Below, one piece after another: positions 8,001 to 16,797 of a stretch of DNA of 64,000 bases; position 1 is the first letter of the stretch; every line of letters starts with the position of its first letter. A program made the position numbers and the translations under genes. The DNA comes from SHZI01 sp963802215. Lineage in GTDB: Bacteria; Pseudomonadota; Gammaproteobacteria; Steroidobacterales; GCA-2729495. The notes below the pieces were generated by a model. That model was not told the origin of the DNA, ran no database searches, and saw only the letters and a program-made list of their open reading frames with translations. The stretch covers positions 186,001 to 250,000 of the forward strand of contig CAWDHQ010000001.1 of NCBI GenBank assembly GCA_963802215.1, written 5' to 3'.

Positions 8001-8396
8001 ATGCTCGGTATCGACACCAACGTCCTGGTCCGTTTGCTGATCGTCGACGACCGGGCGCAGTCGCGTCGCGCCCGGCTGCTGGTGCAGCAGGCCATCGACC
8101 AGGGGCGGGACGTGTGGGTATCCCTGCTGGTGCTGATTGAAACGGAGTGGGTTCTGCGCAGCCGCTATGGCCTGGACAAGGCGGCCACGGTCGCTGCTCT
8201 GGTGAGCCTGCTGGAGACCGGGGAGCTTTCGTTCGAGGATGAGCCGGCCATCGAGGAGGCCCTCCACAACTGGCGGAAGTCACCCTGTGGTTTCGCGGAC
8301 TGCCTCATCATTGCCCACAATCGCCGGTCGGGCTGCGTGGGCACCGTCACGTTCGACCGGCGTGCCGCACGGTTGCCGGGCGGCCAGGCGGCCTGA
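8001..8396 (+). CDS. PIN-domain toxin (VapC-type ribonuclease)
   Basis: 131 aa. The PIN acidic residues are all present: D5 (GIDTNVLVR), E47 (LIETEW), D100 (GFADCLI) and D119 (TFDR). They would bind Mg2+/Mn2+ for RNA cleavage, so the toxin appears intact. It follows its antitoxin by 13 bp and precedes the TSUP transporter gene by 5 bp. Confidence 0.9.
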   Translation: MLGIDTNVLVRLLIVDDRAQSRRARLLVQQAIDQGRDVWVSLLVLIETEWVLRSRYGLDKAATVAALVSLLETGELSFEDEPAIEEALHNWRKSPCGFADCLIIAHNRRSGCVGTVTFDRRAARLPGGQAA

Positions 8397-8401
8397 ACGG
8401 A

Positions 8402-9178
8402 GTGGAATCGCTTGCGCCCGACCTGTTCCTGGTCGTCCTGGCCGCCTTCGGCGCCGGCCTCGTCGACGCGATGGTCGGTGGCGGCGGGCTCATACAGCTT
8501 CCGGCGCTGCTGACCGCGTACCCGGCCACACCGCCCGCCGTCCTGCTCGGTACCAACAAGTTAGCCAGCATCTTTGGCACGGGCAGCGCCGTGCTCCGCT
8601 TCGCGCGGGGCGTGCGCATTCCCTGGAGGATGCTGCTGCCGCTGGTGCCTGTGGTGTTCCTCGGGGCGCTGGGTGGCGCCCGGGTGGCGACGCTCGTGCC
8701 GCCGGCGGTCTTCCGGCCGCTGGTGCCCGTGATGCTGGCGGTCGTGCTGGTCTACATGCTCTGGCGCAAGGACCTGGGCAGGAGTCACGCGCCGCTCGCC
8801 GTCACCCGCGGGCGCGCGCTGCTCGCGGCGGCACTGCTGGGCGGCGTGGGCTTCTATGACGGCTTCTTCGGCCCCGGCACGGGCAGCTTCTTCATGTTCC
8901 TGCTGATCCGCCTCTACGGATTCGACTTCCTGCACTCCGCGGCCAGCGCCCGGGTGCTGAACGTGGCCACCAATGCCGGTGCCCTCGCGTGGTTCGGTAC
9001 CCGGCTGGAGCTCCTCTGGCTGGTGGCCATCCTGATGGCCGTGGCGAACGTGAGCGGGGCGGTCATCGGGAGCGGCCTGGCCCTGAAGCACGGCAGCGGC
9101 TTCGTGCGCCGGATCTTCATCGCGGTCGTTCTGGCGCTGATCGTCCGTACCGCCTGGCAGGCATACTTCACGCCATGA
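8402..9178 (+). CDS. TSUP (TauE/SafE) family transporter
   Basis: 258 aa, eight or nine TM segments. The N-terminal 'AGLVDAMVGGGGLIQLPALL' and the repeated 'GFYDGFFGPGTGSFFMF' are the paired signature motifs of the family, as in E. coli YfcA. Family members export or import sulfur compounds or organic anions; the substrate here is unknown. The start is GTG 8402. The gene overlaps bioA by ATGA, so the two are translated together, although no link between YfcA-like proteins and biotin is established. Confidence 0.88.
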   Translation: MESLAPDLFLVVLAAFGAGLVDAMVGGGGLIQLPALLTAYPATPPAVLLGTNKLASIFGTGSAVLRFARGVRIPWRMLLPLVPVVFLGALGGARVATLVPPAVFRPLVPVMLAVVLVYMLWRKDLGRSHAPLAVTRGRALLAAALLGGVGFYDGFFGPGTGSFFMFLLIRLYGFDFLHSAASARVLNVATNAGALAWFGTRLELLWLVAILMAVANVSGAVIGSGLALKHGSGFVRRIFIAVVLALIVRTAWQAYFTP

Positions 9179-10452
9179 GCGCCTTCGACCGCGACCACCT
9201 CTGGCACCCGTACACCTCCATGACGGACCCGTTGCCGGCCTACGAGGTGGCATCTGCGAGCGGCGTGCGGATCCGCCTGAAGGACGGCCGGGAGCTGATC
9301 GACGGCATGGCGTCCTGGTGGTGCGTGATCCACGGCTACAACCACCCCCGGCTGAACCAGGCCATCAAGGACCAGCTGCGCCGCGTGGCTCACGTGATGT
9401 TCGGCGGCCTCACCCACGAGCCGGCGGTGGCGCTGGGCGAGAGGCTGGTGGCCCTGACGCCGCCGGCGCTGCAGCACGTGTTCTTCAGCGACTCGGGCTC
9501 CGTGGCCGTGGAAGTGGCCATCAAGATGGCCCTGCAGTACTGGCAGGGCCGGGACAGGCCGGCGAAGCGGCGCCTGCTCACCCTCCGCGGCGGGTACCAC
9601 GGGGACACCTTCGGCGCGATGGCGGTGTGCGACCCGGTGAACGGAATGCACCAGCTGTTCCGGGGCGTCCTCCCGGAGCACCTGTTCGCGCCACGCCCCG
9701 GGTCGCGCTTCGGCGCGCCGCTCCGGCACGGCGACCTGGAGGGCTTCGAGCGGCTGATCGCGAGCCATCGTGACGAACTGGCCGCCGTCATCCTGGAACC
9801 CATCGTGCAGGGTGCGGGCGGGATGTGGTTCTACTCGGCAGATTACCTGCGAGGCGTCGCGGAGCTGTGCCGGCGGCACGACGTGCTGCTGATCGCGGAC
9901 GAGATCGCCACGGGCTTCGGCCGCACCGGCCGGCTCTTTGCCTGCGAGCACGCCGGCATTGCGCCGGACATCCTTTGCCTCGGCAAGGCGCTGACCGGCG
10001 GGTACCTGAGCCTCGCGGCGACTCTGGCCACCAGCGACGTGGCGACGGGAATCTCGGCGCGGGGCGGGGTGCTGATGCACGGCCCGACGTTCATGGCGAA
10101 CCCGCTGGCGACGGCGGTGGCGGCGGCGAGCATCGAGCTGCTACTGGCCAGCCCGTGGGAGAAACGGATTGCAGCACTGGAAGCCCAGATGCGGCATGAG
10201 CTCGGCGCGTACGCCGGCCATCCCGCCGTGGCGGATGTCCGGGTGCTGGGCGGCATCGGCGTGGTCGAGACCCGGGGGCCGGTGGACGTGGCGGCCCTGC
10301 AGAAGCTGTTCGTGGAGCAGGGGGTCTGGATCCGTCCCTTCGGCCGGCTGATCTACCTCATGCCCCCCTACGTGATCGCCCCCGCCGACCTGACGGCCCT
10401 CACCACCGCCGTAGGAGCGGCTTTAGCCGCGACCCCCCCGACGCCATCATGA
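9175..10452 (+). CDS. bioA: adenosylmethionine-8-amino-7-oxononanoate aminotransferase
   Basis: 425 aa class III PLP aminotransferase making 7,8-diaminopelargonate with SAM as amino donor. 'HLWHPYTSM' at the N-terminus and 'MASWWCVIHGYNHP' are specific to BioA. 'LIADEIATGFGRTG' and 'CLGKALTGGYL' carry the PLP-binding residues. The last 13 codons, starting VGAALAATPP, are read from a REP-like repeat arm, so the natural C-terminus has been replaced or extended. Its TGA overlaps the next ATG (ATGA). Confidence 0.93.
   Translation: MSAFDRDHLWHPYTSMTDPLPAYEVASASGVRIRLKDGRELIDGMASWWCVIHGYNHPRLNQAIKDQLRRVAHVMFGGLTHEPAVALGERLVALTPPALQHVFFSDSGSVAVEVAIKMALQYWQGRDRPAKRRLLTLRGGYHGDTFGAMAVCDPVNGMHQLFRGVLPEHLFAPRPGSRFGAPLRHGDLEGFERLIASHRDELAAVILEPIVQGAGGMWFYSADYLRGVAELCRRHDVLLIADEIATGFGRTGRLFACEHAGIAPDILCLGKALTGGYLSLAATLATSDVATGISARGGVLMHGPTFMANPLATAVAAASIELLLASPWEKRIAALEAQMRHELGAYAGHPAVADVRVLGGIGVVETRGPVDVAALQKLFVEQGVWIRPFGRLIYLMPPYVIAPADLTALTTAVGAALAATPPTPS
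10411..10434 (+). repeat. single REP-like arm inside the 3' end of bioA, copy 5
   Basis: GTAGGAGCG followed by GCTTTAGCCGCGACC, translated in frame as VGAALAAT. No inverted partner follows. Here the TAG of the repeat is out of frame, unlike the copies that form stop codons. Confidence 0.85.
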
Positions 10453-11489
10453 TCCAGGCCCGCCGCATCCGTATCGACCGGCCCGGCAACTACGACGTGC
10501 TCCGCCTCGAGGACTTTGCCATCGGTGCGCCCCGGCCCGGCCAGGTGCTGATCGAGGTGGCCGCTGCCGGGGTCAACTATGCGGATGGCATCATCCGCAT
10601 GGGCCTGTACGAATCGGCGAAGAAGCTCCACGGCTACCCGATCACGCCAGGCTTCGAGGTCAGCGGCCGTGTCCTCGACGTCGGCGCTGCGGTCAGCCGC
10701 TTCAGGGCCGGTGACGAGGTCGTGGCGCTCACGCTGTTCGACGGGTACAGCAGCCATCTGCTCCTGGGCGAGGACCGGGTGTTCGCCAAGCCTGCATCGC
10801 TCTCCTTCGACCAGGCAGCGGCCATACCCACCGTATTCCTGACTGCGTGGTTCATGGTGCACGAGCTGGCTCGCACCAGGGCAGGGGAGCGCTGGCTGGT
10901 GCATTCCGCGGCCGGAGGCGTCGGCGGGGCACTGGCGCAGCTTGGACGCCTCGCGGGATGCGAGGTGACCGGCGTCGTCGGGCATGCAGAAAAAGACGGC
11001 GCCGCCCGCGCGGCCGGCTGCGCGCACGTCATCGACAGGCAGGGCGGGAACCTGTGGGAGCGGGCGGAAGCGCTCGCTCCCGACGGCTTCGACGCCATCT
11101 TCGATGCAAATGGCGTGAGCACGCTCGCTCAAAGCTATCGCCATCTCGCGCCGGCGGGCCGCCTGTGCGTCTTTGGCTTCGCGTCGATGCTGCCCCGGGG
11201 CCGCGGCGTTCCAAACTGGCCGAGGCTCGCCTGGGACTGGCTGTGCACACCTAGATTCAGTCCGCTGGACATGACCCGCCGCAACCGCAGCGTCATTGCC
11301 TGTAACCTGAGCTTCCTGTCTGCACAAGGGCCGCGCCTGGTCCGTGGCATGGAATGGCTGCTGGCCCGCTTTGACTCGGGCGATCTTGCCCCGCCGCCCG
11401 TCACCGCGTACACACTGGGCGATGCCGCCAGCGCCCAGGCGGCGATCGAATCCGGCCGGACGGTGGGCAAGCTGGTCCTACATCCGTGA
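10449..11489 (+). CDS. zinc-binding/quinone-type medium-chain dehydrogenase
   Basis: 346 aa. The N-terminal GroES-like fold ('GVNYADGIIRMGLY', 'PGFEVSGRV') and the Rossmann domain ('VHSAAGGVGGALAQLGRLAG', about residues 151-172) match quinone oxidoreductase/VAT-1-like NADPH-dependent reductases. The structural and catalytic zinc ligands of classical alcohol dehydrogenases are absent, so it is probably a zinc-free enone or quinone reductase. ATGA overlap with bioA places it in the biotin operon by position only. Confidence 0.85.
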   Translation: MIQARRIRIDRPGNYDVLRLEDFAIGAPRPGQVLIEVAAAGVNYADGIIRMGLYESAKKLHGYPITPGFEVSGRVLDVGAAVSRFRAGDEVVALTLFDGYSSHLLLGEDRVFAKPASLSFDQAAAIPTVFLTAWFMVHELARTRAGERWLVHSAAGGVGGALAQLGRLAGCEVTGVVGHAEKDGAARAAGCAHVIDRQGGNLWERAEALAPDGFDAIFDANGVSTLAQSYRHLAPAGRLCVFGFASMLPRGRGVPNWPRLAWDWLCTPRFSPLDMTRRNRSVIACNLSFLSAQGPRLVRGMEWLLARFDSGDLAPPPVTAYTLGDAASAQAAIESGRTVGKLVLHP

Positions 11490-11510
11490 CTCGCAAACCA
11501 GGGAGATGAC

Positions 11511-12254
11511 ATGCGCAGGTACCTGTCTCTGCTCGCGACGGTGGCCGTGATTGCCGTCAACGCCGCCGCCAACATCGTGCCCATCAATGGAGTCAACACG
11601 GGCGAGGTCAGCGCGCTCTATCCCACCGGGTTTACGCCAGCCGGCTGGGTGTTTGCCATCTGGAGCCTCATCTACATCGGGCTGCTGGCGTTTGGCGTGT
11701 ATGCAGCCCGCGTCCCGGACGGACGCTCCGGCCGCGTGCGCGGGATCGAGCCAGCTTATCTGGTGAGTTGCCTGGCGAATGCCGTCTGGATCTTCATGTG
11801 GCATCACCAGCAAATACTGGCAAGCCTGGTGTTGATGCTCGTGATTTTCGGCAGCCTGCTGGTGGTTTACGTTCGCCTGCGGGCGGTACCCGCCGGCTCC
11901 AGGGGCGAACGGATCTGCGTCGACATGACCTTCAGCCTCTACTTCGGCTGGATCACCACCGCCACCCTCGCCAACCTGGCAGCCTGGTTCTTCGACCTGG
12001 GCGTCTACCCGTTCCGGCTGGCCATGGATGACTGGGCGATTCTCACCGTCGTGACAGCCACCGCTGTCTATACGGCTGTCGGCGTCCGCACGCAGGATGT
12101 GATCTATACGGCGGTATTCGCCTGGGCTTCCCTGGGAATAGTGCTGCAGACGATGGAGATCTCCGATGCCGTCCGGCTGGCTGCGGCGGCGGGCTGCACC
12201 GTGATGGTGGTTGTCACCCTCGTTTCGGCCGTGACGGCCCGGGCGACCCGCTGA
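11511..12254 (+). CDS. TspO/MBR-related membrane protein
   Basis: 247 aa with about seven TM segments. 'FTPAGWVFAIWSLIYIGLLAF' resembles the P-x-W-x-F-x-x-W-x-x-L-Y core of tryptophan-rich sensory proteins. It is about 90 residues longer than classical TspO, like the extended 'TspO/MBR-related' group. TspO proteins bind porphyrins or sterols; whether this one does is not visible. It is 21 bp after the dehydrogenase gene and converges with the next gene. Confidence 0.65.
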   Translation: MRRYLSLLATVAVIAVNAAANIVPINGVNTGEVSALYPTGFTPAGWVFAIWSLIYIGLLAFGVYAARVPDGRSGRVRGIEPAYLVSCLANAVWIFMWHHQQILASLVLMLVIFGSLLVVYVRLRAVPAGSRGERICVDMTFSLYFGWITTATLANLAAWFFDLGVYPFRLAMDDWAILTVVTATAVYTAVGVRTQDVIYTAVFAWASLGIVLQTMEISDAVRLAAAAGCTVMVVVTLVSAVTARATR

Positions 12255-12260
12255 CCGGCA

Positions 12261-12572
12261 TCACTTCAGCCTGCAGGCCGCCAGGGGCTGATCGGCCCGG
12301 TCCGGGGCGAAGATCCGGAGCTGCCAAAGCCCGCCGAAGGAGCGGCCCTTCTGGACCATGCTGTTGGCGATGACCGAGCACACCTTGGCGGCCTCGGCGG
12401 CATTGGTGTCGATGATGACGTCAACGGTGGAGGTCCCGTTCGACGCCTCGCACTCGGTCGATATCCCCGTCTTCTCGAAGATGTCGCAGACGAAATAGGC
12501 GTTTCCCAGCCCGTCGTCGGGGAACGCCGGCGGCAGGTAGAGGAGCGATGCCAGGAGAATCAGTCTGCGCAT
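12261..12572 (-). CDS. small secreted protein, unknown function
   Basis: 103 aa with an N-terminal signal peptide (MRRLILLASLLYLPPAFP). The mature part has four Cys (in 'YFVCDIFEKTGISTEC', 'AKVCSV' and 'AACRLK'), suggesting two disulfides in the periplasm. ATG 12572 is chosen because it starts the signal peptide; the longer frame upstream overlaps repeat sequence. No family recognised. Confidence 0.6.
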   Translation of the reverse strand: MRRLILLASLLYLPPAFPDDGLGNAYFVCDIFEKTGISTECEASNGTSTVDVIIDTNAAEAAKVCSVIANSMVQKGRSFGGLWQLRIFAPDRADQPLAACRLK

Positions 12573-12625
12573 GGAATCTGTCCTCGCCAGTTCAAAAAAG
12601 TGCATTGTGGCCGTGGCCGCGTGCC

Positions 12626-12649
12626 GGTCGCGCCTGAAGGCGCTCCTAC
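12626..12649 (-). repeat. single REP-like arm, copy 6
   Basis: GGTCGCGCCTGAAGGCG followed by CTCCTAC, ending 6 bp from the stop codon (12656) of the sulfotransferase gene on the same strand. No inverted partner is seen. Confidence 0.8.
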
Positions 12650-12655
12650 GTTCAG

Positions 12656-14161
12656 TCATTGCGGCTGGATCAGTTGCATCAGGGGCTGGAGGTGCTTCTC
12701 GTAGCGCCGCCACTGGTCAACCGAGTCCGCGCGGATACCCTGGCGAACCTGGGCGCTCGATGCCGTGCTCACCGGCCGCGGGTTGTCGCTGATGTGAAGG
12801 CAGGATTCCGCCCATCCCAGTCCGCAGTACTCCAGGAGCTCGCGTGTCACCTCCTCGGGAGCGGCGACGAGTCGCTCGTACTCGACCGTATGCACGGAGC
12901 CCGGCATCACCTCGTCCCAGTGCCTGGAGATCAGTTCATAGTCAGTATAGCGGCTGACCAGGTCTTCCATGGTGTAGGCATACGGAATGGCACCGGCATA
13001 GAAGATCTGCTTGTAGCAGCTGTAGCACGTCGCAACCGGGTGCCTCCTGACGTTGATGAGCGTTGCTGCCGGAAATGCAGCCCTGATGAGCCCGGCGAAC
13101 ATGAAGTTCTCGGGAGACTTGTCGGTGATCCGGCGGCCCGCTGCCAGCTGCGGGACCCGGGCGACGTATCCCTTGCGGATCCGCTCCATTGCGTCGGCCT
13201 GCCGGACGTCGATGAACGCGGCCACTGCGTCCGTGCCACTCGCCGGACCGGCGACCGCCATGGCCGCTTGCATGAAACCTGATGTCTCCCCGGCGGCGAC
13301 GACATCGGGATGGCCGGAAAGGATCTGTTCGACCAGTGTCGTTCCCGAGCGCGGGAAGCCGTAGATGAAGATCGGGTCCGGCGGCGCGGCCTGCGCGGTG
13401 GCCGACTGTCCGAGCAGGCTGGCAGAGTAGTGTTCGATCATCCGCAACGTGTCCTGGCGGCTGCGCCGGGCGTCGAAGCTCACGGTGGCTCTCTTCTTGC
13501 GGTTCATTGCGTGCAGATGCCGGAACAGGCCTGCCTCGTCGCCGCCTTGCTCGTACTGGAGGGCGAGCGCGTAGTGGGCCTTTATCTGATCGTCCGGCGT
13601 CAGCTGGCCTGAGCCCAGCAGGAACTCGACGAAGCGGCAGTGCTCGGGCATGGCGCCACCCGGAAGCCGTGACAGGGTGGCAAACGCCGCCATCTCCCTG
13701 GGGTTGAGCTCGACTGCATGAGCGAGGGCTGTCCTTGCTCCGCCGATGTCGCCGGCCTTGAGGAGGTGCTGCCCATAGATGCACTGAAAGCGCGAGCTCT
13801 GCGGTTGCCTCGCCAGCACCGTCCGGATGGCGCCCAGTGCCCCGTCCGTGTCGCCGAGCTCCATGCAGATGCGGGACTTGAGATGCAGGGCCTCCGGGTC
13901 CTGGTTGCCGAGCGCTAGCGAGCGTTCGAGGTACGATCGTGCCCACGTGAGTTCACCGATCTCATAGAGGGACCAGGCGGCAAGCGCCTGCGCAGCAAGG
14001 TCGTCGGCAGCCTGGTTGGCGAACTGGGTTGCGACACTGACGGCGGCATGCTGCATCCGCTGCCGGATGAAGTCGTTCACAAGCCGGGTCGCGTCGGCGC
14101 GGGAAACCAGCTCCCTGCGGGGTGGATCACCGAGGGTGATCTGGACCGGTGTGGGGGTCAT
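12656..14161 (-). CDS. TPR-repeat sulfotransferase
   Basis: 501 aa. The N-terminal half (about 40-190) consists of tetratricopeptide-like helices such as 'ALAAWSLYEIGELTWARSYLERSLAL' and 'AGDIGGARTALAHAVELNP'. The C-terminal half is a PAPS-dependent sulfotransferase with the 5'-phosphosulfate loop 'GFPRSGTTLVEQIL' near residue 270 and a 3'-phosphate region around 'LINVRRHPVATCYS'. The fusion suggests that the TPR part recruits a protein or peptide acceptor, which is inference. It lies 70 bp beyond the export operon, separated by a repeat arm. Confidence 0.85.
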   Translation of the reverse strand: MTPTPVQITLGDPPRRELVSRADATRLVNDFIRQRMQHAAVSVATQFANQAADDLAAQALAAWSLYEIGELTWARSYLERSLALGNQDPEALHLKSRICMELGDTDGALGAIRTVLARQPQSSRFQCIYGQHLLKAGDIGGARTALAHAVELNPREMAAFATLSRLPGGAMPEHCRFVEFLLGSGQLTPDDQIKAHYALALQYEQGGDEAGLFRHLHAMNRKKRATVSFDARRSRQDTLRMIEHYSASLLGQSATAQAAPPDPIFIYGFPRSGTTLVEQILSGHPDVVAAGETSGFMQAAMAVAGPASGTDAVAAFIDVRQADAMERIRKGYVARVPQLAAGRRITDKSPENFMFAGLIRAAFPAATLINVRRHPVATCYSCYKQIFYAGAIPYAYTMEDLVSRYTDYELISRHWDEVMPGSVHTVEYERLVAAPEEVTRELLEYCGLGWAESCLHISDNPRPVSTASSAQVRQGIRADSVDQWRRYEKHLQPLMQLIQPQ

Positions 14162-14211
14162 CTCGTTCAGGGCCTGCGCTCCGGCGAGTTGGGTCGGTCG
14201 ATGGTCCTGGC

Positions 14212-14235
14212 AGTCGCGGCTGAAGCCGTTCCTAC
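14212..14235 (-). repeat. single REP-like arm, copy 7
   Basis: AGTCGCGGCTGAAGCCG then TTCCTAC, one base off the family consensus. Read on the minus strand its TAG (14234-14232) is the stop codon of the ABC permease gene. Confidence 0.8.
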
Positions 14236-15440
14236 TCGTAGCGGAGGGCCTCGATGGGGTCCAGCCGCGCGGCCTTCCGCGCCGGCCAGATCCCGAAGAA
14301 GAGCCCGACCGCGGCGCTGAAACAGAAGGCCAGCGCCACCGCCGTCGGCGAGATGGCCATGCTCCAGCCCGCGATGCGCGCTATGAGGGTGGTCACGCCC
14401 GCGCCCAGCGCCACGCCGCCGGCGCCGCCGAGCATGCACAGCACCATGGCCTCCACCACGAACTGCAGCATGATGTTCCGGCGGCTCGCGCCCAGCGCCT
14501 TGCGGATGCCGATCTCCTTGGTCCGCTCGGTCACGGTCACGAGCATGATGTTCATGATGCCGATGCCGCCGACCACCAGGCTGATGCTCGCGATGCCTGC
14601 CAGGAGGATTGCGAAAATGTTGGCCGCCGCCTCCCGCACGTTGAAGAACTGGCGGGGGTCGGCGATGCTGAAATCGTTGTCCTTGCCCGGCTGGATCTGG
14701 TGCTGCCGGCGCATCACGCGCTCGATCTCGACGATCGAGCGCTCCACGGTGGACCCCGGCGCCATCTGCGCGCTGATGGAGTCCAGCTGCTCGGTGCCGA
14801 ACACGCGGTAGCGCGCCGTGTAGAAGGGGATCCAAACCTGCTCGTCCACGTTCCGGAAGCCGGTGGAGCCCTTCTCCTCGAACACGCCGAGGACCTCGAA
14901 GGCAATCCCCTTGATGTAGACGGTCTGGCCGAGGATTGCCGCCTCGCTGCTTCCCAGCTTGCCCGGCACCGCCGAGCCGACGACCGCCACGGGACGGCGG
15001 CCTGCGTCATCCCCCTTGGAGAAGGACCTGCCGGAGGAAATCGTGTAGCCCTGGATGCCCGGGAAGTTCGCCGTGACGCCCGCCACCCGGAGATTCTCGT
15101 TCCGCGCGCCGAGCTTCACCTGCAGCTGGCCGGCAATCTCCGGCACCACGCCGATGACGGACGGCGCGTCCCTGGCAATCGCCTCGGCATCCTTGATCGT
15201 GAGGGTCGCGCCGCTCTGGGCGACGCCCATCCGCATGAAGCTGCCCGCCCGCACGCTGAGCACGCTGGCGCCGAGCTGGTCGATCTGCTGGTCCACCGCC
15301 GCCTTCGCACCGGCGCCGATGGCTATCATGGTGATGACGGAGGCCACGCCGATGATGATGCCGAGCATGGTCAGGAAGGCCCGGAAGAGGTTGGCCCTCA
15401 CCGACTGGAGGGCCACGAGGATCATCTCGGCGAACAGCAT
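14232..15440 (-). CDS. MacB-like ABC transporter permease (FtsX/MacB_PCD type)
   Basis: 402 aa. The first TM follows 'LVALQSVRANLFRAFLTMLGIIIGVASVI', a typical MacB N-terminus. A large periplasmic domain (about 50-280) precedes three TM helices with 'GIGIMNIMLVTVTERTKEIGIRKALG', the conserved FtsX cytoplasmic loop. With the ATPase and adaptor genes it forms a tripartite-type mechanotransmission exporter; no TolC-like gene is nearby. ATG 15440 is 1 bp after the adaptor's stop. Confidence 0.9.
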   Translation of the reverse strand: MLFAEMILVALQSVRANLFRAFLTMLGIIIGVASVITMIAIGAGAKAAVDQQIDQLGASVLSVRAGSFMRMGVAQSGATLTIKDAEAIARDAPSVIGVVPEIAGQLQVKLGARNENLRVAGVTANFPGIQGYTISSGRSFSKGDDAGRRPVAVVGSAVPGKLGSSEAAILGQTVYIKGIAFEVLGVFEEKGSTGFRNVDEQVWIPFYTARYRVFGTEQLDSISAQMAPGSTVERSIVEIERVMRRQHQIQPGKDNDFSIADPRQFFNVREAAANIFAILLAGIASISLVVGGIGIMNIMLVTVTERTKEIGIRKALGASRRNIMLQFVVEAMVLCMLGGAGGVALGAGVTTLIARIAGWSMAISPTAVALAFCFSAAVGLFFGIWPARKAARLDPIEALRYE

Positions 15441-15441
15441 G

Positions 15442-16797
15442 CTAGTTGCCCTGGGGCCGTTCCGGTCGGCCCGAGCCTGACTGGCCACGCTGGCCGGCCT
15501 GGCCGGACTCGCCGCGGGAGGCCTGCCCGCCCCCGGACATCCCGGGCATTCCCGTCATGTTCCGCATCTGCTGCTGGAAGCGCTGCTGAGTTTCCACCAG
15601 GCCCGAGCTGGGCAGCAGGTAGACCTGGTCGCCGGCGTTCAGGCCTGCCAGGACCTCGCTGTAATCCAGGTCGGTGATCCCGGTGAGCACCGGCCGCGCG
15701 ACCGGCTTGCCATTCTCGCTGACGAACACCCAGTAGCGGTTGCTGAACCGGTAGCGGTCGTCGGGCCCGCCGCCGTCGCCGGCTCCTGCACTGCGGGGCT
15801 GATCCGGCAACGCATTCGCCTTCAGCTGCTCCGCGGCCGTGGCCGCATCCAGGCCCACCAGGGCCGCCGAGGTCTTCAGGTCCCGATCGGTGCGCAGCGC
15901 GCCGGTGGGCACGGCGAGGACATCCTTGCGCTCCGTCACCAGGATCGACACCTCCGCGTTCATGCCCGGCTTCAGCAGGCCGCTCTTGTTCTCCAGCACG
16001 ATGCGCACGGCGAAGGTGGTCACGGTCTGGTCGGCCAGGGCCTGGGGCTCGATCTTCTGCACGACGCCGCGGAAGGGCTGATTGGGGTACGCGGTGACGG
16101 TCACCACGGCCGTCTGTCCCGGGGAGATCTTGCCGATGTCGGTCTCGTCCACGAGGGTGCGCACCTGGACGCTGGTGAGGTCCGCCATCTTCAGCATCAG
16201 CGTGCCGCCACCCACGTCCATGATGGGGGAGGAGATGACCTGGCCTTCCTCCACGAGCTTCTCGATGATCGTCCCCGTGATCGGCGCCCGCAGGTCCGTG
16301 TCGTCCAGCTGGATCCGCGCCGTTTCAACGGCGACCTGTGACCGGACGACCTCGGCCTTCGCGTTGGCCGCCTCCAACTGGGACTGCTCGAAGTCCACGT
16401 CGTTGATGATGCGTTCCTCGAGCAGCGTCGCGGCCCGCCGGCTCTGGGCCTCGGCGATGGAGCGGCGGGCCTTCGCCGCTTCAAGCGTGGCACTGGCCTG
16501 TGCGAGGGAATTCTGCGGATTGCGCTTGTCGATCTGGACGAGCAGCGTGCCCTTCTCCACGACCTGGCCGGTCTCTCCCTGGATGTCGAGGATCTGGCCC
16601 GAGGCCTTGGACTTCAGTTCCACCGTGACGGAGGGCTCGATCAGGCCGGCCGCCTCGACGGCCACGATGATGTCCCGATTCTCCACCGGCACGGTCTGGT
16701 AGGTCGTCGGGGCCTTGTCGCCCTGGCGGCTGCACGCCCCCAGCAGGAGCATCGACAGGCCCAGCAGCAGGCCCAGGCGTAAACGTCGCGTCTTCAT
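15442..16797 (-). CDS. MacA-like periplasmic adaptor (HlyD/RND-MFP family) lipoprotein
   Basis: 451 aa. A lipobox (LLLGAC, Cys about residue 22) predicts inner-membrane lipidation. A lipoyl-like half-motif ('VTVELKSKASGQILDIQGETGQVV'), an alpha-hairpin rich in Ala/Glu (about 90-165), the second lipoyl half ('APITGTIIEKLVEEGQVI') and a beta-barrel follow. The C-terminal tail is Gly/Gln/Met-rich and probably disordered. The gene overlaps the ATPase gene by ATGA. Confidence 0.9.
   Translation of the reverse strand: MKTRRLRLGLLLGLSMLLLGACSRQGDKAPTTYQTVPVENRDIIVAVEAAGLIEPSVTVELKSKASGQILDIQGETGQVVEKGTLLVQIDKRNPQNSLAQASATLEAAKARRSIAEAQSRRAATLLEERIINDVDFEQSQLEAANAKAEVVRSQVAVETARIQLDDTDLRAPITGTIIEKLVEEGQVISSPIMDVGGGTLMLKMADLTSVQVRTLVDETDIGKISPGQTAVVTVTAYPNQPFRGVVQKIEPQALADQTVTTFAVRIVLENKSGLLKPGMNAEVSILVTERKDVLAVPTGALRTDRDLKTSAALVGLDAATAAEQLKANALPDQPRSAGAGDGGGPDDRYRFSNRYWVFVSENGKPVARPVLTGITDLDYSEVLAGLNAGDQVYLLPSSGLVETQQRFQQQMRNMTGMPGMSGGGQASRGESGQAGQRGQSGSGRPERPQGN

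Noticed and set aside
11055..11086. A GTGGGAGCG...CGCTCCC inverted repeat resembling a Pseudomonas REP
   Set aside because: It lies in the conserved coding sequence of the dehydrogenase, lacks the GTAGGAGCG family sequence and is explained by the codons for WERAEALAPDG.
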